Shown here piece by piece: positions 41,173 through 49,355 of a stretch of DNA of 64,000 nt (positions are counted from its first letter, which is position 1; the number at the start of each line of letters is the position of its first letter). The notes under the pieces were generated by a model. The model was not told the origin of the DNA and made no database searches. It saw only the letters and a program-made list of their open reading frames with translations. This stretch comes from CAWAPD01 sp963783865 (GTDB taxonomy: Bacteria > Actinomycetota > Thermoleophilia > UBA2241): contig CAWAPD010000003.1 in NCBI GenBank assembly GCA_963783865.1, forward strand, positions 186,001-250,000. The letters run 5' to 3'. The position numbers were made by a program, and so were the translations under genes.

Positions 41173-41772
41173 CTACAGCCCGCCGACCCGCGTCAGCGGC
41201 CAGTAGGTGAAGAACGCGCGCCCGATCACGTCACCCCGCGGCACCGTGCCCCAGTACCGGCTGTCGAGAGAGTCGACCCGGTTGTCGCCCATCACGAAGT
41301 AGGTGCCGGCCGGCACCGTGAACGGCTGGCTGAGCGACCACGCCGGCGACCCGTCGGGCGACGAGGCGTCGGCGGGCTGGGTCTGCTCGGGCACGCCGTC
41401 GACGCGGTCGACATACGGTTCGTTCTGGGCGACCCCGTTCACCCGCAGGTGACCATCGGCGATCGAGAGCACGTCGCCCGGCAGGCCGACGACGCGCTTG
41501 ATCAGGATGTCCTTGGCGTCGTCGGGCCGGTGGAACACGATGATGTCGCCGTGCTGGATCGGGCGGAAGCGGTAGGTCACCCGGTCGACCAGCACCCGCT
41601 GGCCGGGCACGAGGGTCGTCGCCATCGACGTCGACGGGATCATGTAGGGCTTGACGACGAAGGCCTGGATCAGGATGGCCAGCACGACCGCGGCCACGGC
41701 GGTCAGCCCGTAGTCGATCAGGGCACGAGGCACGCCCAAGGTGCGGCGGGGGCTGTCGGGGTCGGTCGCCAT
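41173..41772 (-). CDS. lepB: Signal peptidase I
   Basis: 199 residues. One N-terminal membrane helix (~20-40). The catalytic Ser49 is in PSTSM and the general base Lys92 is in DILIKRVVGLPGD. The C-terminal box VMGDNRVDSLDSRYWGTVP is intact. It cleaves signal peptides of exported proteins on the outer face of the membrane; the many exported cytochromes here are likely substrates. ATG 41772. It is divergent from the FAD oxidoreductase gene. Confidence 0.95.
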   Translation of the reverse strand: MATDPDSPRRTLGVPRALIDYGLTAVAAVVLAILIQAFVVKPYMIPSTSMATTLVPGQRVLVDRVTYRFRPIQHGDIIVFHRPDDAKDILIKRVVGLPGDVLSIADGHLRVNGVAQNEPYVDRVDGVPEQTQPADASSPDGSPAWSLSQPFTVPAGTYFVMGDNRVDSLDSRYWGTVPRGDVIGRAFFTYWPLTRVGGL

Positions 41773-41848
41773 AGAGAACTGGACCCATTGTGCATGGCGC
41801 CGTACCGGGGCGCAATCCGTTGCCCGGCGGCGGGCGGCGTGTAGGATA

Positions 41849-41882
41849 GGGCGCGGCGGGGGCGGACGCCCCCGCCGCGCCC
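41849..41882 (+). other. GC-rich hairpins in the 5' region of the FAD oxidoreductase gene
   Basis: Perfect 16-bp arms closing on a 2-base centre, just after TAGGAT (41842-41847), followed by a second stem (41883-41890 with 41905-41912). Unlike the other GC hairpins, this one lies between divergent genes and so cannot end either transcript. If TAGGAT is a -10, it would form in the leader of the oxidoreductase mRNA. Confidence 0.4.
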
Positions 41883-41948
41883 CGCGCCGGCGGCCCTTCC
41901 GCCCCCGGCGCGCGGCGCCCGCGGCCCGCGACGCAAAGGGGGGCGACC

Positions 41949-43214
41949 GTGAAAGAGACCGTCTTCTGGGCCCGCGACCAGCTGCCCGACATCTCGCCGC
42001 CCGCCCAGCCCCTGCCCGAGAGCGCCGACGTCGTCGTGATCGGCGGCGGCATCACCGGCCTGGCGGCGGCTCGCAATCTGGCCGCGGGCGGCGCCTCGGT
42101 CGCCGTCATCGAGACCAACACCGTCGGCTGGGGCGCCAGCGGCCGCAACGGCGGCATGGTCTCCGTCGGCAGCAAGCGGCCCCTGGGCTCGTGGATCCAG
42201 GGTTACGGCCACGAGTTCGCGCAGCGCCTCTGGGCGGCGTCGGTCGAGTCGGTCAAGTTCGTCGAAGAGGTCATCAAGAAGGAGAAGATCGACTGCGCCT
42301 ACGAGCGCTGCGGCCTGGTGCAGGCGGCCTGGAAGCCCGAGCACTTCGGCGCCCTCGCCAAGAAGCAGCAGCTGCTCGCCACCGAGGTCGGCTACAAGAC
42401 CAAGCTGATCGCCCCGCTCGACCAGGACGCCGAGCTGGGCACCAAGGGCTACCACGGCGCGCTGCTCGACCCGATGGCCGGCCGGCTCGATCCGCTGCGT
42501 TACACGCGGGGGCTCGCCGAAGCCGCGATCAAGGCCGGCGCCACCGTGCACGAGCGCACCGAGGCGCTCTCGCTCGCGCCCGACGGCGACGGCCATACGG
42601 TGGTCACCAGCCGCGGCGCCATCAAGGCGGCCGAGGTGCTGGTCGCGACCAACTCGTACACCGGCGCGATCACCCCCGAGCTGCGGCGCCGGGTGATCCC
42701 CATCGCCAGCCAGATCATCGCCACCGAGCCGCTCGACGAGGAGCTGGCGCTGTCGCTGATCCCCAAGCGCCGGATCGTGTTCGACAGCAAGAAGATGCTG
42801 TTCTACTACCGGCTGACCGACGACAACCGCATGCTGTTCGGCGGCCGTGCCAGCTTCTCGCCGATCAGCGCGCAGCGCAGCGGCGAGATCCTGCACGGCC
42901 ACCTGGTCAAGCTCTATCCCCAGCTCGAGGGCGTGATCGTCGAGTTCACCTGGGAGGGCTTCGTCGCTTTCACCTTCGACTTCGACCCGCACATGGGGCG
43001 GCGCGACGGCCTCTACTTCTCGCTGGGGTACTGCGGCCACGGGGTGGCCTTCGGCACGTACATGGGCGACCGCATCGCCAACGTCATCGCCGGGCGCAGC
43101 GAGGACTGCCCGTTCCTCGACACGCCGTTCCCGGCCAACCCGCTGTACCGCGCCAAGCCGTGGTTCGTGCCGCTGATGGGCGGCTACTACCGCGCCTACG
43201 ACAAGGTGAAGTAG
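41949..43214 (+). CDS. FAD-dependent oxidoreductase, DAO family (PuuB/amine oxidase-like)
   Basis: 421 residues. FAD-binding Rossmann motif VVVIGGGITGLAAARNLA (~30-47), the flavin-contact block VGWGASGRNGGMVSVG and a C-terminal GYCGHGVAFGTYMGDRIA. This matches DAO proteins such as gamma-glutamylputrescine oxidase and glycine/sarcosine oxidases. It probably oxidises an amine or N-substituted amino acid in the cytosol; the electron acceptor is unknown. GTG 41949 follows GGGGCGACC. It is convergent with the MFS gene downstream (6-base gap). Confidence 0.88.
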   Translation: MKETVFWARDQLPDISPPAQPLPESADVVVIGGGITGLAAARNLAAGGASVAVIETNTVGWGASGRNGGMVSVGSKRPLGSWIQGYGHEFAQRLWAASVESVKFVEEVIKKEKIDCAYERCGLVQAAWKPEHFGALAKKQQLLATEVGYKTKLIAPLDQDAELGTKGYHGALLDPMAGRLDPLRYTRGLAEAAIKAGATVHERTEALSLAPDGDGHTVVTSRGAIKAAEVLVATNSYTGAITPELRRRVIPIASQIIATEPLDEELALSLIPKRRIVFDSKKMLFYYRLTDDNRMLFGGRASFSPISAQRSGEILHGHLVKLYPQLEGVIVEFTWEGFVAFTFDFDPHMGRRDGLYFSLGYCGHGVAFGTYMGDRIANVIAGRSEDCPFLDTPFPANPLYRAKPWFVPLMGGYYRAYDKVK

Positions 43215-43220
43215 GACCCG

Positions 43221-44555
43221 CTACCTCTCGCCGAGGATCTGGTCGCTGAGCACGCCGCTCGACTCCCGGGTCGCCAGCCGCTCGGTCTCGGCGTAGCTGA
43301 GGACCTCACCCGAGGCCCTGATCCGGCCCCACTCGCGGTGCAGCCCCGGGGCGGTCGCGACCAGGCCGCCCATCAGCAGGAAGCCGCCGATGCCGATCGC
43401 GAAGCCGCCGATCGAGCTGTACAGCCAGGGCGCGGTGAGCGTGCCGATCAGCATCGCCACCTGCATCACCGTCTGTTCGATGCCCTGCACCGACCCGAGC
43501 CAGCGACGCGGGCTCACCTGCACCAGGAACGCGCTCTTGGCCGGGAACGAGATCGCCATCGCCGCACCTTCGAGGAAGTTCATCGTGATGAACAGCGTCA
43601 GGTTGTGGGTGGTGCCATAGACGACCCAGGCGAAAGCCGCGAAGGCGTAGCCGCTGAACATGAGCCAGAACCGGTTGCCGCGATCGGCGACCCGGCCGCC
43701 GAGGAACGAGAACAGCGTCGGGATGCCGAACGCCAGCCACGTCGCGAAGATGAACTGGTTCGTGGCGCCGAGGTCGTTGAGCCACCAGCTCCACAGCGCC
43801 TCCCAGCCGCCCATCGCGAAGTGCGCCGTGAACGCGATCACCAGGAACGCGACGATCGGCGGGGTGAGCAGCTCGCGCCAGCGCGGGCGCTTCTGCAGGC
43901 GCGCTGCGCGCCGCTCCACGCGAGCCTCGGCCGAGTCGTGGATGAACAGCGCCAGCAGCCCGCTGATCACCAGCGCCAGCACGCAGCCGATGATGCACAC
44001 CGCGTGGAAGCTGCGGGTGATGCTCCCTCCGGTCGCGACCGAGATGAGGATCCCGATCGCCGGCCCCAGGATCACGCCGCCGAACTGGGCGGTGATGAGC
44101 CAGCCGAACGCCTGGCTGCGGGTCGAGTCGCTGGTGTTGTCGGCCACGAAGGCGTTGCCGGCCGGGGTCACCGCCGCGGTGCCGACTCCCTCCAGGAAGC
44201 GGAACAGCATGAACCACCAGGGGTTCGCCGTGGTGACGAACAGCAGGGTGGCGACCGCGTAGAGCAGCGTGCCCGAGATCAGCAGCGGCTTGCGCCCGAT
44301 GCGGTCGCTCAGGCGGCCCAGCGGCGTCGAGAAGATGAGCGTGCCGGCGTACATCACGGCGACGATCAGGCTCCAGGTGCGAACCGACGCGTGGCCCTGC
44401 TCCTTGAGGAACAGCGGCAGGATCGGCAGGATGGCGCTGAACCCCGCCCAGGTCAGGCCCTGGGTGAGCGAGATGAGCGCGATCTGGCCCCAGTGCGTCG
44501 GCTGAGAGGGGACGGGCGTGGCGGGAGCCTGGGTGTCGGGCACTCGGGGGGTCAC
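43221..44555 (-). CDS. MFS transporter
   Basis: 444 residues, 12 membrane helices. Motif A is TPLGRLSDRIGRKPLL (~75-90), and the central FRFLEGVGTAAVTPAGNAFVAD matches drug/sugar efflux members (TetA/MdtG-like). The hydrophilic C-terminal end has RASGEVLSYAETERLATRE. GTG 44555 follows AAGGACGATC. It lies 71 bases downstream of another MFS gene on the same strand. The substrate is unknown. Confidence 0.87.
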   Translation of the reverse strand: MTPRVPDTQAPATPVPSQPTHWGQIALISLTQGLTWAGFSAILPILPLFLKEQGHASVRTWSLIVAVMYAGTLIFSTPLGRLSDRIGRKPLLISGTLLYAVATLLFVTTANPWWFMLFRFLEGVGTAAVTPAGNAFVADNTSDSTRSQAFGWLITAQFGGVILGPAIGILISVATGGSITRSFHAVCIIGCVLALVISGLLALFIHDSAEARVERRAARLQKRPRWRELLTPPIVAFLVIAFTAHFAMGGWEALWSWWLNDLGATNQFIFATWLAFGIPTLFSFLGGRVADRGNRFWLMFSGYAFAAFAWVVYGTTHNLTLFITMNFLEGAAMAISFPAKSAFLVQVSPRRWLGSVQGIEQTVMQVAMLIGTLTAPWLYSSIGGFAIGIGGFLLMGGLVATAPGLHREWGRIRASGEVLSYAETERLATRESSGVLSDQILGER

Positions 44556-44626
44556 GATCGTCCTTGCACTCGGGCTCCATCGGGGAGCCCGTTCACCGTC
44601 CGGGGTCTCGCGTGGGGCCTAGGCTA

Positions 44627-45868
44627 TCACCCGGAGTCGCCCACGGTCACGAGGGCGACGACCGCCGGCGCCGCGACCAGCGCGCCGCAGGCGACGAAGA
44701 GCGGCCCGACCGCGAGGCCCGCCGCGAGCGCCCCGGCCACCAGCACGCCGATCGCGTAGGCCGACTGCGTGAGCGTGAAGCGTACGCCCCACACGCGACC
44801 GCGGATCGCCTCGGGGACGATCCTCTGCAGGTAGGTGTCGACCGACACGAGGAATGCGGCGTCGGCCAAGCCGACCACCACGAACATCACGAGGACGGCC
44901 GGCAGCGAGCCCGCCAGCCCGACGAGCGCGAACCCGATGCCGACGCCGACGAGCCCCCAGGTGATGAGCCGTCCCGTGCTCAGGCGCTTCGCCAGGATCG
45001 CCAGGATCAGCGATCCGGCCAGGAACCCGGCCGCCAGCGCAGCCTCCATGAAGCCGAACGCGCGGGTGCCGTCGTACTCCCGCATGGCGAGCAGGAACGT
45101 GAGCGGATACGACGCTCCCACGCCGAGCGCGGCGACCACGACGATGATCGTGTTGGCGCGGGCGCCGGCGTGATGGCGCAGGAACGAGACGCCCTGGCGG
45201 ATGTCGGCGGCGAGGCCGGGCCGCGGCCCGGCCTCGCCGCCGACATCCTCGCGCACGCGCCGTGGCGTCCGCATGAGCACCAGCGTGACGGCCGACACCA
45301 GGAACGTGGCCGCGTCGACCGTGAACGACGTGCGGATCGAGAGGTAGTACACGATGAACCCGGCCGCCGCGTAGCCGATGATCTCGGTCGTGTGCTCGCT
45401 GGCCGAGAGCACCGAGTTGGCGCGCAGCAGGTCCTCTTCGTTCACGATCTCCGGCAGCATCGCCATCAGCGAGGGCAAGAAGAAGACGGTCGCCGTCGCC
45501 GTGAGGAAGGTCAGGACGTAGACGGCCGGCAGGGAGTGGTGGGCGACGAACGGCACCGCCAGCACGAGGCCGGCGCGAGCGAAATCGGCGGCGATCATGA
45601 CGGGGCGTTTGCCCAGGCGATCGATGATCGCCCCGGCAAACGCCCCGAACACCACGTACGGCAGCGTGAACAGCGCCAGCACCACGCCCGTGGACACCGC
45701 CGAGTGCGTCGTGGAGTAGACGAGCCACGGGAAGGCGACGAGCGCCAGACGGTCGCCCATCTGCGACACGAACTGGCCGCCGGTCAGCAGCAGGAAGTTG
45801 CGATTGCGGGCGAGGCCTTGCGAAACCTCTCCCGGCCTCGCCCCCACAGCCTCGGCAGTCAACCCCAC
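44627..45868 (-). CDS. MFS transporter, MFS_3/EntS-like
   Basis: 413 residues, about 12 membrane helices. It begins GLARNRNFLLLTGGQFVSQMGDRLALVAFPWLV, typical of the MFS_3 exporters. Motif A is FGAFAGAIIDRLGKRPVM, and ADAAFLVSVDTYLQRIVPEAIRGRVWGV is another family block. The GTG at 45868 overlaps the ribosome-binding site; TTG 45862, 5 bases after GGGAGG, may be the true start. It is divergent from the KIH peptide genes. The substrate is unknown. Confidence 0.85.
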   Translation of the reverse strand: MGLTAEAVGARPGEVSQGLARNRNFLLLTGGQFVSQMGDRLALVAFPWLVYSTTHSAVSTGVVLALFTLPYVVFGAFAGAIIDRLGKRPVMIAADFARAGLVLAVPFVAHHSLPAVYVLTFLTATATVFFLPSLMAMLPEIVNEEDLLRANSVLSASEHTTEIIGYAAAGFIVYYLSIRTSFTVDAATFLVSAVTLVLMRTPRRVREDVGGEAGPRPGLAADIRQGVSFLRHHAGARANTIIVVVAALGVGASYPLTFLLAMREYDGTRAFGFMEAALAAGFLAGSLILAILAKRLSTGRLITWGLVGVGIGFALVGLAGSLPAVLVMFVVVGLADAAFLVSVDTYLQRIVPEAIRGRVWGVRFTLTQSAYAIGVLVAGALAAGLAVGPLFVACGALVAAPAVVALVTVGDSG

Positions 45869-45947
45869 CTCCCTGGTCCCGGCCCGGTCATCACGAGACC
45901 GGACCGGCCGCCCGAGCGCAGCGTAACACTAATAATTCAAGGGGGAC

Positions 45948-45975
45948 TTGCGCGTTCCTTGCCGTGGTGTATACC
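45948..45975 (+). promoter_or_regulatory. Candidate promoter of the KIH peptide locus
   Basis: TTGCGC (45948-45953), a 16-base spacer, TATACC (45970-45975). It would place the transcript start near 45982, ahead of the inverted repeat at 45994-46022. A second -35-like TTGACA (46018-46023) overlaps the repeat but has no good -10. Confidence 0.45.
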
Positions 45976-45993
45976 ATCCGGGCCACAGGAATC

Positions 45994-46022
45994 GTCAACC
46001 TATTAGTACTCGGCAGGTTGAC
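45994..46022 (+). promoter_or_regulatory. Inverted repeat GTCAACCT-N13-AGGTTGAC upstream of the peptide genes
   Basis: Perfect 8-bp arms with a 13-base AT-rich spacer, 21 bases before the first peptide start. It could be an operator or a leader stem-loop. The spacing of half-site centres (21 bp, two helical turns) suits a dimeric regulator. A single GGTTGAC half-site also lies near the LuxR regulator promoter (52288-52294). Confidence 0.5.
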
Positions 46023-46042
46023 ACGAAACTTTAGGGGGATCC

Positions 46043-46096
46043 ATGAAGAAACCGAACGCGAAGATTCATTTCCGGCCCAGCGCGAAGATTCACTAG
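46043..46096 (+). CDS. 17-residue peptide with tandem (K/R)P(N/S)AKIH repeats
   Basis: Encodes MKKPNAKIHFRPSAKIH and then TAG. It consists of a Met-Lys start and two near-identical heptapeptides, KPNAKIH and RPSAKIH. AGGGGGA lies 3 bases before the ATG, and an in-frame stop at 46019 excludes a longer frame. No hydrophobic segment. The next small gene 14 bases downstream encodes a peptide that also ends in KIH. The repetition and shared C-terminus argue that it is a genuine gene and perhaps a signal peptide precursor or analogue. No known family is recognised. Confidence 0.6.
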   Translation: MKKPNAKIHFRPSAKIH

Positions 46097-46110
46097 GGGG
46101 CAGGACACCG

Positions 46111-46188
46111 ATGAAAAAGATAGAAAAAGTCGCAACGTCACTGCTGTTCGCGCTGGTCGCGTCGGGCGGTAGCAGCAAGATTCACTGA
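46111..46188 (+). CDS. 25-residue signal-peptide-like precursor ending in SSKIH
   Basis: Encodes MKKIEKVATSLLFALVASGG followed by SSKIH and TGA. The charged N-region (KKIEK), the hydrophobic core (VATSLLFALVA) and a small-residue turn (SGG) look like an export signal, leaving a C-terminal tetra- or pentapeptide. This layout resembles Phr-type pheromone precursors. AGGA lies 6 bases before the ATG, behind a G-run. Codons such as AAA and ATA are unusual for this GC-rich genome. A longer in-frame reading from 45964 is unlikely. It is followed after 62 bases by an HD-GYP gene. Confidence 0.65.
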   Translation: MKKIEKVATSLLFALVASGGSSKIH

Positions 46189-46250
46189 CGTCGGGAGGTC
46201 GGAGGCTCCGACGTCTCCGGCTATCGTCGTGAGCGCGGCCGTGGTCGACT

Positions 46251-47679
46251 ATGACTGATCACGAGCCGAAATTTCGAATACTTACGTTCCTCGCTTGTGC
46301 GGGTGCAGTTGGCGCTATCTACGTGAGCAGCCTGCTGCCTCTCGAGCAGAGTAGCAGGGTCACCCTCAACGCGATGTGCGTCCTGGTGGTCCTTGCGGCT
46401 GTCGCGGAGGCACTGTCGGTCGAGTTTTCGGATCGGGTCACGCTCGCTGCCAGCAACCTGCCGATTCTCCTCGCCATCATGTTTCTGGGTCCGCTGCCCG
46501 CGCTTGCCGTGGCACTGGTGAGCGGTATCTGGGGCGCGTGGCGCGAGGAGTCTGGCCTCGTAACTGCGTTCAACGCAGCCAACTTCCTGTTGTCAGCCTT
46601 CATAGCTAGCGTCGTATTCCTGGCTCTCAAGGAATCGATGGGATTCACTCTGACATCCGTCAGCGCGTCGCTTCTGCTGGCCGGTGCGATTGCCGGCGTT
46701 GTGTACGAAGTCCACGCAGCTTGGCGGAGTCAGTCTTGCAGCTTGGGCCAAGTACAATCGTTCGCCCATCGAATTCTGGCGGAACGAGTACGGGCCGTTC
46801 CTTCAGTCGTTGGCCATCCTCATAAGCCTCGGACTAGCAGTGGCCGCCCTGTATGCCCGCGCGGGTATCATCGCAGTGGCGCTTCTCTTCGTTCCCCTAT
46901 TCGCGGCGCAGTACATGTTCAAGCTGCTGGTGCGCGAACGCGGTCTCTTGAAGGAACAGCAGGACCTCTCGGAACAGTACCTGGAGATGAACATCGGTCT
47001 GGCCGCGGCCATGGTCGTGCTCATCGACAGCAAGGACGAGTACACAGCCGACCATTCGGCGGCGGTGGCGATGTATTGTCGGGACATGGCCATCGCCTGT
47101 GGTCTGAGCGAGACTGAGATCGAAGAGATCCACCTGGCCGGGCTTCTTCACGATCTCGGCAAGGTGGGAACACCCGATGCCATCCTGCGCAAGGCCGAGC
47201 CGCTGAACGAGGAGGAGTGGGAGTACATCCGCCAGCACCCCGAGAAGGGCGCGGAAGTGCTCTCGCACCTGGCGACCTACCGTAACGTTGCCGACATCGT
47301 GCGCTACCACCACGAGCGCCTCGATGGCAGCGGCTACCCCTCAGGTCTCAGGGCCAACCAGATTCCCGAAGCGAGCAAGATCCTGGCCGTCGCCGACTCC
47401 TACCACGCCATCACGTCGAACCGGCCGTATCGCCAGGCGCGGAGTTCCTTCGAGGCGCTCAAGGAGCTGAACGAGCTGGCTGGGGTCACGCTGGATGCCC
47501 GCTACATCGAAGCCCTGGGTCGGATCCTGCGCGACAAGGACCTGGCCTACCGCGACGGTACGGCCACCGACTTCATGGATGAGTACCAGCGCGGCCGCCT
47601 CAACCTGCGCCTGCGCGGCGAGCCGATCACCGACGTCAGCGGTCTTTCGCGAAGGCAGGAAGACCCAGGGGCGAGCTGA
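46251..47679 (+). CDS. Membrane HD-GYP phosphodiesterase-like protein with an apparent frameshift
   Basis: The N-terminal half (46251 to ~46715) encodes about five membrane helices; the remainder continues in the +1 frame. Reading across a single shift near 46710-46730 (after GAIAGVVYEV) restores the membrane domain (continuing LGGVSLAAWAKYN, then FLQSLAILISLG) and a complete HD-GYP domain: HSAAVAMYCRD, HLAGLLHDLGKVGTPDAIL, HPEKGAEVLSHL and HHERLDGSGYPSGL. HD-GYP domains hydrolyse cyclic-di-GMP or related dinucleotides. The shift could be a sequencing error, a recent mutation or programmed. It directly follows the KIH peptide genes and overlaps bioY by 44 bases tail to tail. Confidence 0.75.
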
Positions 47680-48187
47680 CGAGCGAGGTCGCCGCCGCAG
47701 CGGCGACCGCCACCTTGACCAGGTCGCCGGGCACGAACTGGAGTACGCCGATCCACGCGATGTGCCCGGCTCCCCCGCCGAGCTGCCACCCGAGCCACGC
47801 CGCACCGAGCACATAGATCGGCACGAGGCCGGCGAGGCCCGCCACGAGATAGCCCGTGAACGTGGGTCTGCGCTGCGCGATCGCACCCGTCACGCCGGCG
47901 GCCAGGACAAATCCCCAGAGGTAGCCGCCCGCCGGTCCGAAGAGCGCGCCGACGCCGCCGGTGCCCTGGGCGTACACGGGGGCGACCAAGCCGAGCGCGA
48001 GATACGCCAGCATGCTCAGCATGCCGAGGCGCGGACCGAGGAGCATGCCGGCGAGCAGAACGAAGAGCACCTGCAGCGTGAAAGGAACTGGCCCGAAGAA
48101 AGGTATCGACACGAGCGCGCCGACGGCGGTGAGGGCGGCGAACAGGCCTGCGTAGGCGAGGTCGCGCGTGGGTAGGCGGGCCGGCAA
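47636..48187 (-). CDS. bioY: Biotin transporter substrate-specificity protein BioY
   Basis: 183 residues with six membrane helices. BioY signatures are FFGPVPFTLQVLFVLLAGMLLGPRLGMLSMLAYLALG (residues ~28-64) and GPAGGYLWGF. It is the S-component of an ECF biotin importer; no ECF ATPases are in the window, so it may use shared ones elsewhere. The TTG start at 48187 has AGGAG 7 bases upstream, and both lie within a BirA-type operator (48187-48222). It therefore appears to be repressed by biotin through the neighbouring BirA. Confidence 0.95.
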   Translation of the reverse strand: MPARLPTRDLAYAGLFAALTAVGALVSIPFFGPVPFTLQVLFVLLAGMLLGPRLGMLSMLAYLALGLVAPVYAQGTGGVGALFGPAGGYLWGFVLAAGVTGAIAQRRPTFTGYLVAGLAGLVPIYVLGAAWLGWQLGGGAGHIAWIGVLQFVPGDLVKVAVAAAAATSLVSSPLGLPAFAKDR

Positions 48188-48222
48188 TTGTCAACTCCTG
48201 GTTGGCCTTAGGAGTTGACAAT
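48187..48222 (-). promoter_or_regulatory. BirA-type biotin operator overlapping the bioY start
   Basis: 13-bp perfect arms with a 10-base centre. Read as half-sites it is TTGTCAACT-N16-AGTTGACAA. The 9-mer half-sites with 16-base spacing match the geometry of the E. coli bio operator (TTGTAAACC-N16-GGTTTACAA). It overlaps a minus-strand -10 (TACATT, complement of 48220-48225), the ribosome-binding site and the first base of the TTG start. In RNA the same repeat would hide the ribosome-binding site in a stem. Confidence 0.8.
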
Positions 48223-48230
48223 GTAGATGA

Positions 48231-48260
48231 GCGCGCGGGCGCTGTACAGCGCCCGCGCGC
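48231..48260 (-). terminator. Palindromic hairpin after birA
   Basis: A perfect 30-bp palindrome (15-bp arms) 11 bases after the birA stop, separating birA from the bioY operator. Confidence 0.6.
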
Positions 48261-48270
48261 TCCGCCCCCC

Positions 48271-49287
48271 CTAGCTCAGCGTCACGTCCCCCGCATGAAA
48301 GCGACGGATGTGCCGATCTGGTAGCTCGACCAGCAGCGCCCCGCGGTCGTCGATCCCCGACGCCTCGCCTACCACGACTCCGTCGCGGGTCTGGATGCTG
48401 ACGCTTCGATGCAGGAGGTAGTCGCGCTCGCGGAACGAGCGCAACGTCTTTTCGAATCCATTTCGCACGGCGTCGTCGTACCTCCGCTCCAGCACCAGCA
48501 GGAAGCGGGCCAGGAGTTCGCTGCGATCATGCGTCTTGTCGGTCGCGATCTTCAGTGAGGTGGCTGTCTTCCTGAGGGCGGCCGGCAGATCGGCGAAGTC
48601 GGTGTTGACGTTGATGCCGACGCCGGCGATCACCCACTCCACAGCGTCGTGCTCCCCGGAGACCTCGAGCAGGATGCCCCCGGCCTTGCGGTTGTCGACG
48701 ATCAGGTCGTTCGGCCACTTGAGGTGGACCGGGATCTTGGCCTGGGCCTCGATCGCCTCTGCCGCCGCATCTGCGACCACGAGCGTGAGCAGGTGTGCGT
48801 CGGCCATCGGGAGGCGCGGCCTGAGGATGACGGAGAGCAGCAATCCCTTGCCGGCCGGGGATGTCCAGCGGCGACCCAGCCGCCCTCTTCCCGCGGACTG
48901 GCACTCGGCGACGACGACCGTCCCCTCCGGCGCACCGGCGACCGCGATCTTCTTGGCCTCGGCGTTGGTCGACTCGACCTCGTCGTGGTAGCGGAACGCC
49001 TGGCCGAAGCGGCTCTGCTCGGTCAACGTCGCCACGACCGGCATGGCCAGCCTGCAGGGCTCCTCTTCGAGCTTGTACCCGCGGCGGGAGATGCCAAGGA
49101 TGTGGTAGCCGCGGGCACGCAACGAGTTCACGTGCTTGTGCACGGCGTTGCGTGAGATGCCCAGGCGCTCGCTGATGTACTGCCCCGAAACGAACCCCGG
49201 GCTCTCGCGCAGGATGTCGATGACAGTCTTCTTGCGTGCGCTCATACGACTGGATTCTACGTGTACAACCGAGCTCGACGATTCCAT
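48271..49287 (-). CDS. birA: Bifunctional biotin-protein ligase / biotin repressor BirA
   Basis: 338 residues. The N-terminal helix-turn-helix (VSGQYISERLGISRNAVHKHVNSLRARGY) marks the DNA-binding class. The catalytic domain has STNAEAKK, the biotinyl-AMP loop SAGRGRLGRRWTSPAG, LKWPNDLIV and a C-terminal SH3-like domain. It biotinylates carboxyl carrier proteins and represses biotin uptake or synthesis genes. The best target is the operator before bioY. ATG 49287 follows AAGGGGGG; ATG 49245, 9 bases after TAGAAT, is an alternative leaderless start. Confidence 0.95.
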   Translation of the reverse strand: MESSSSVVHVESSRMSARKKTVIDILRESPGFVSGQYISERLGISRNAVHKHVNSLRARGYHILGISRRGYKLEEEPCRLAMPVVATLTEQSRFGQAFRYHDEVESTNAEAKKIAVAGAPEGTVVVAECQSAGRGRLGRRWTSPAGKGLLLSVILRPRLPMADAHLLTLVVADAAAEAIEAQAKIPVHLKWPNDLIVDNRKAGGILLEVSGEHDAVEWVIAGVGINVNTDFADLPAALRKTATSLKIATDKTHDRSELLARFLLVLERRYDDAVRNGFEKTLRSFRERDYLLHRSVSIQTRDGVVVGEASGIDDRGALLVELPDRHIRRFHAGDVTLS

Positions 49288-49355
49288 GAACCCCCCTTGA
49301 GGCTGACCAGTGGCCATAGGGATGCTATGGACAGGTCGCCCCGCTGGAATCGGCC

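Noticed and set aside
45964..46188. 74-residue reading that includes the 25-residue SSKIH peptide
   Set aside because: The upstream part has no ribosome-binding site, overlaps the proposed promoter, the inverted repeat and the 17-residue peptide gene, and is not signal-like. The ATG at 46111 has its own ribosome-binding site.
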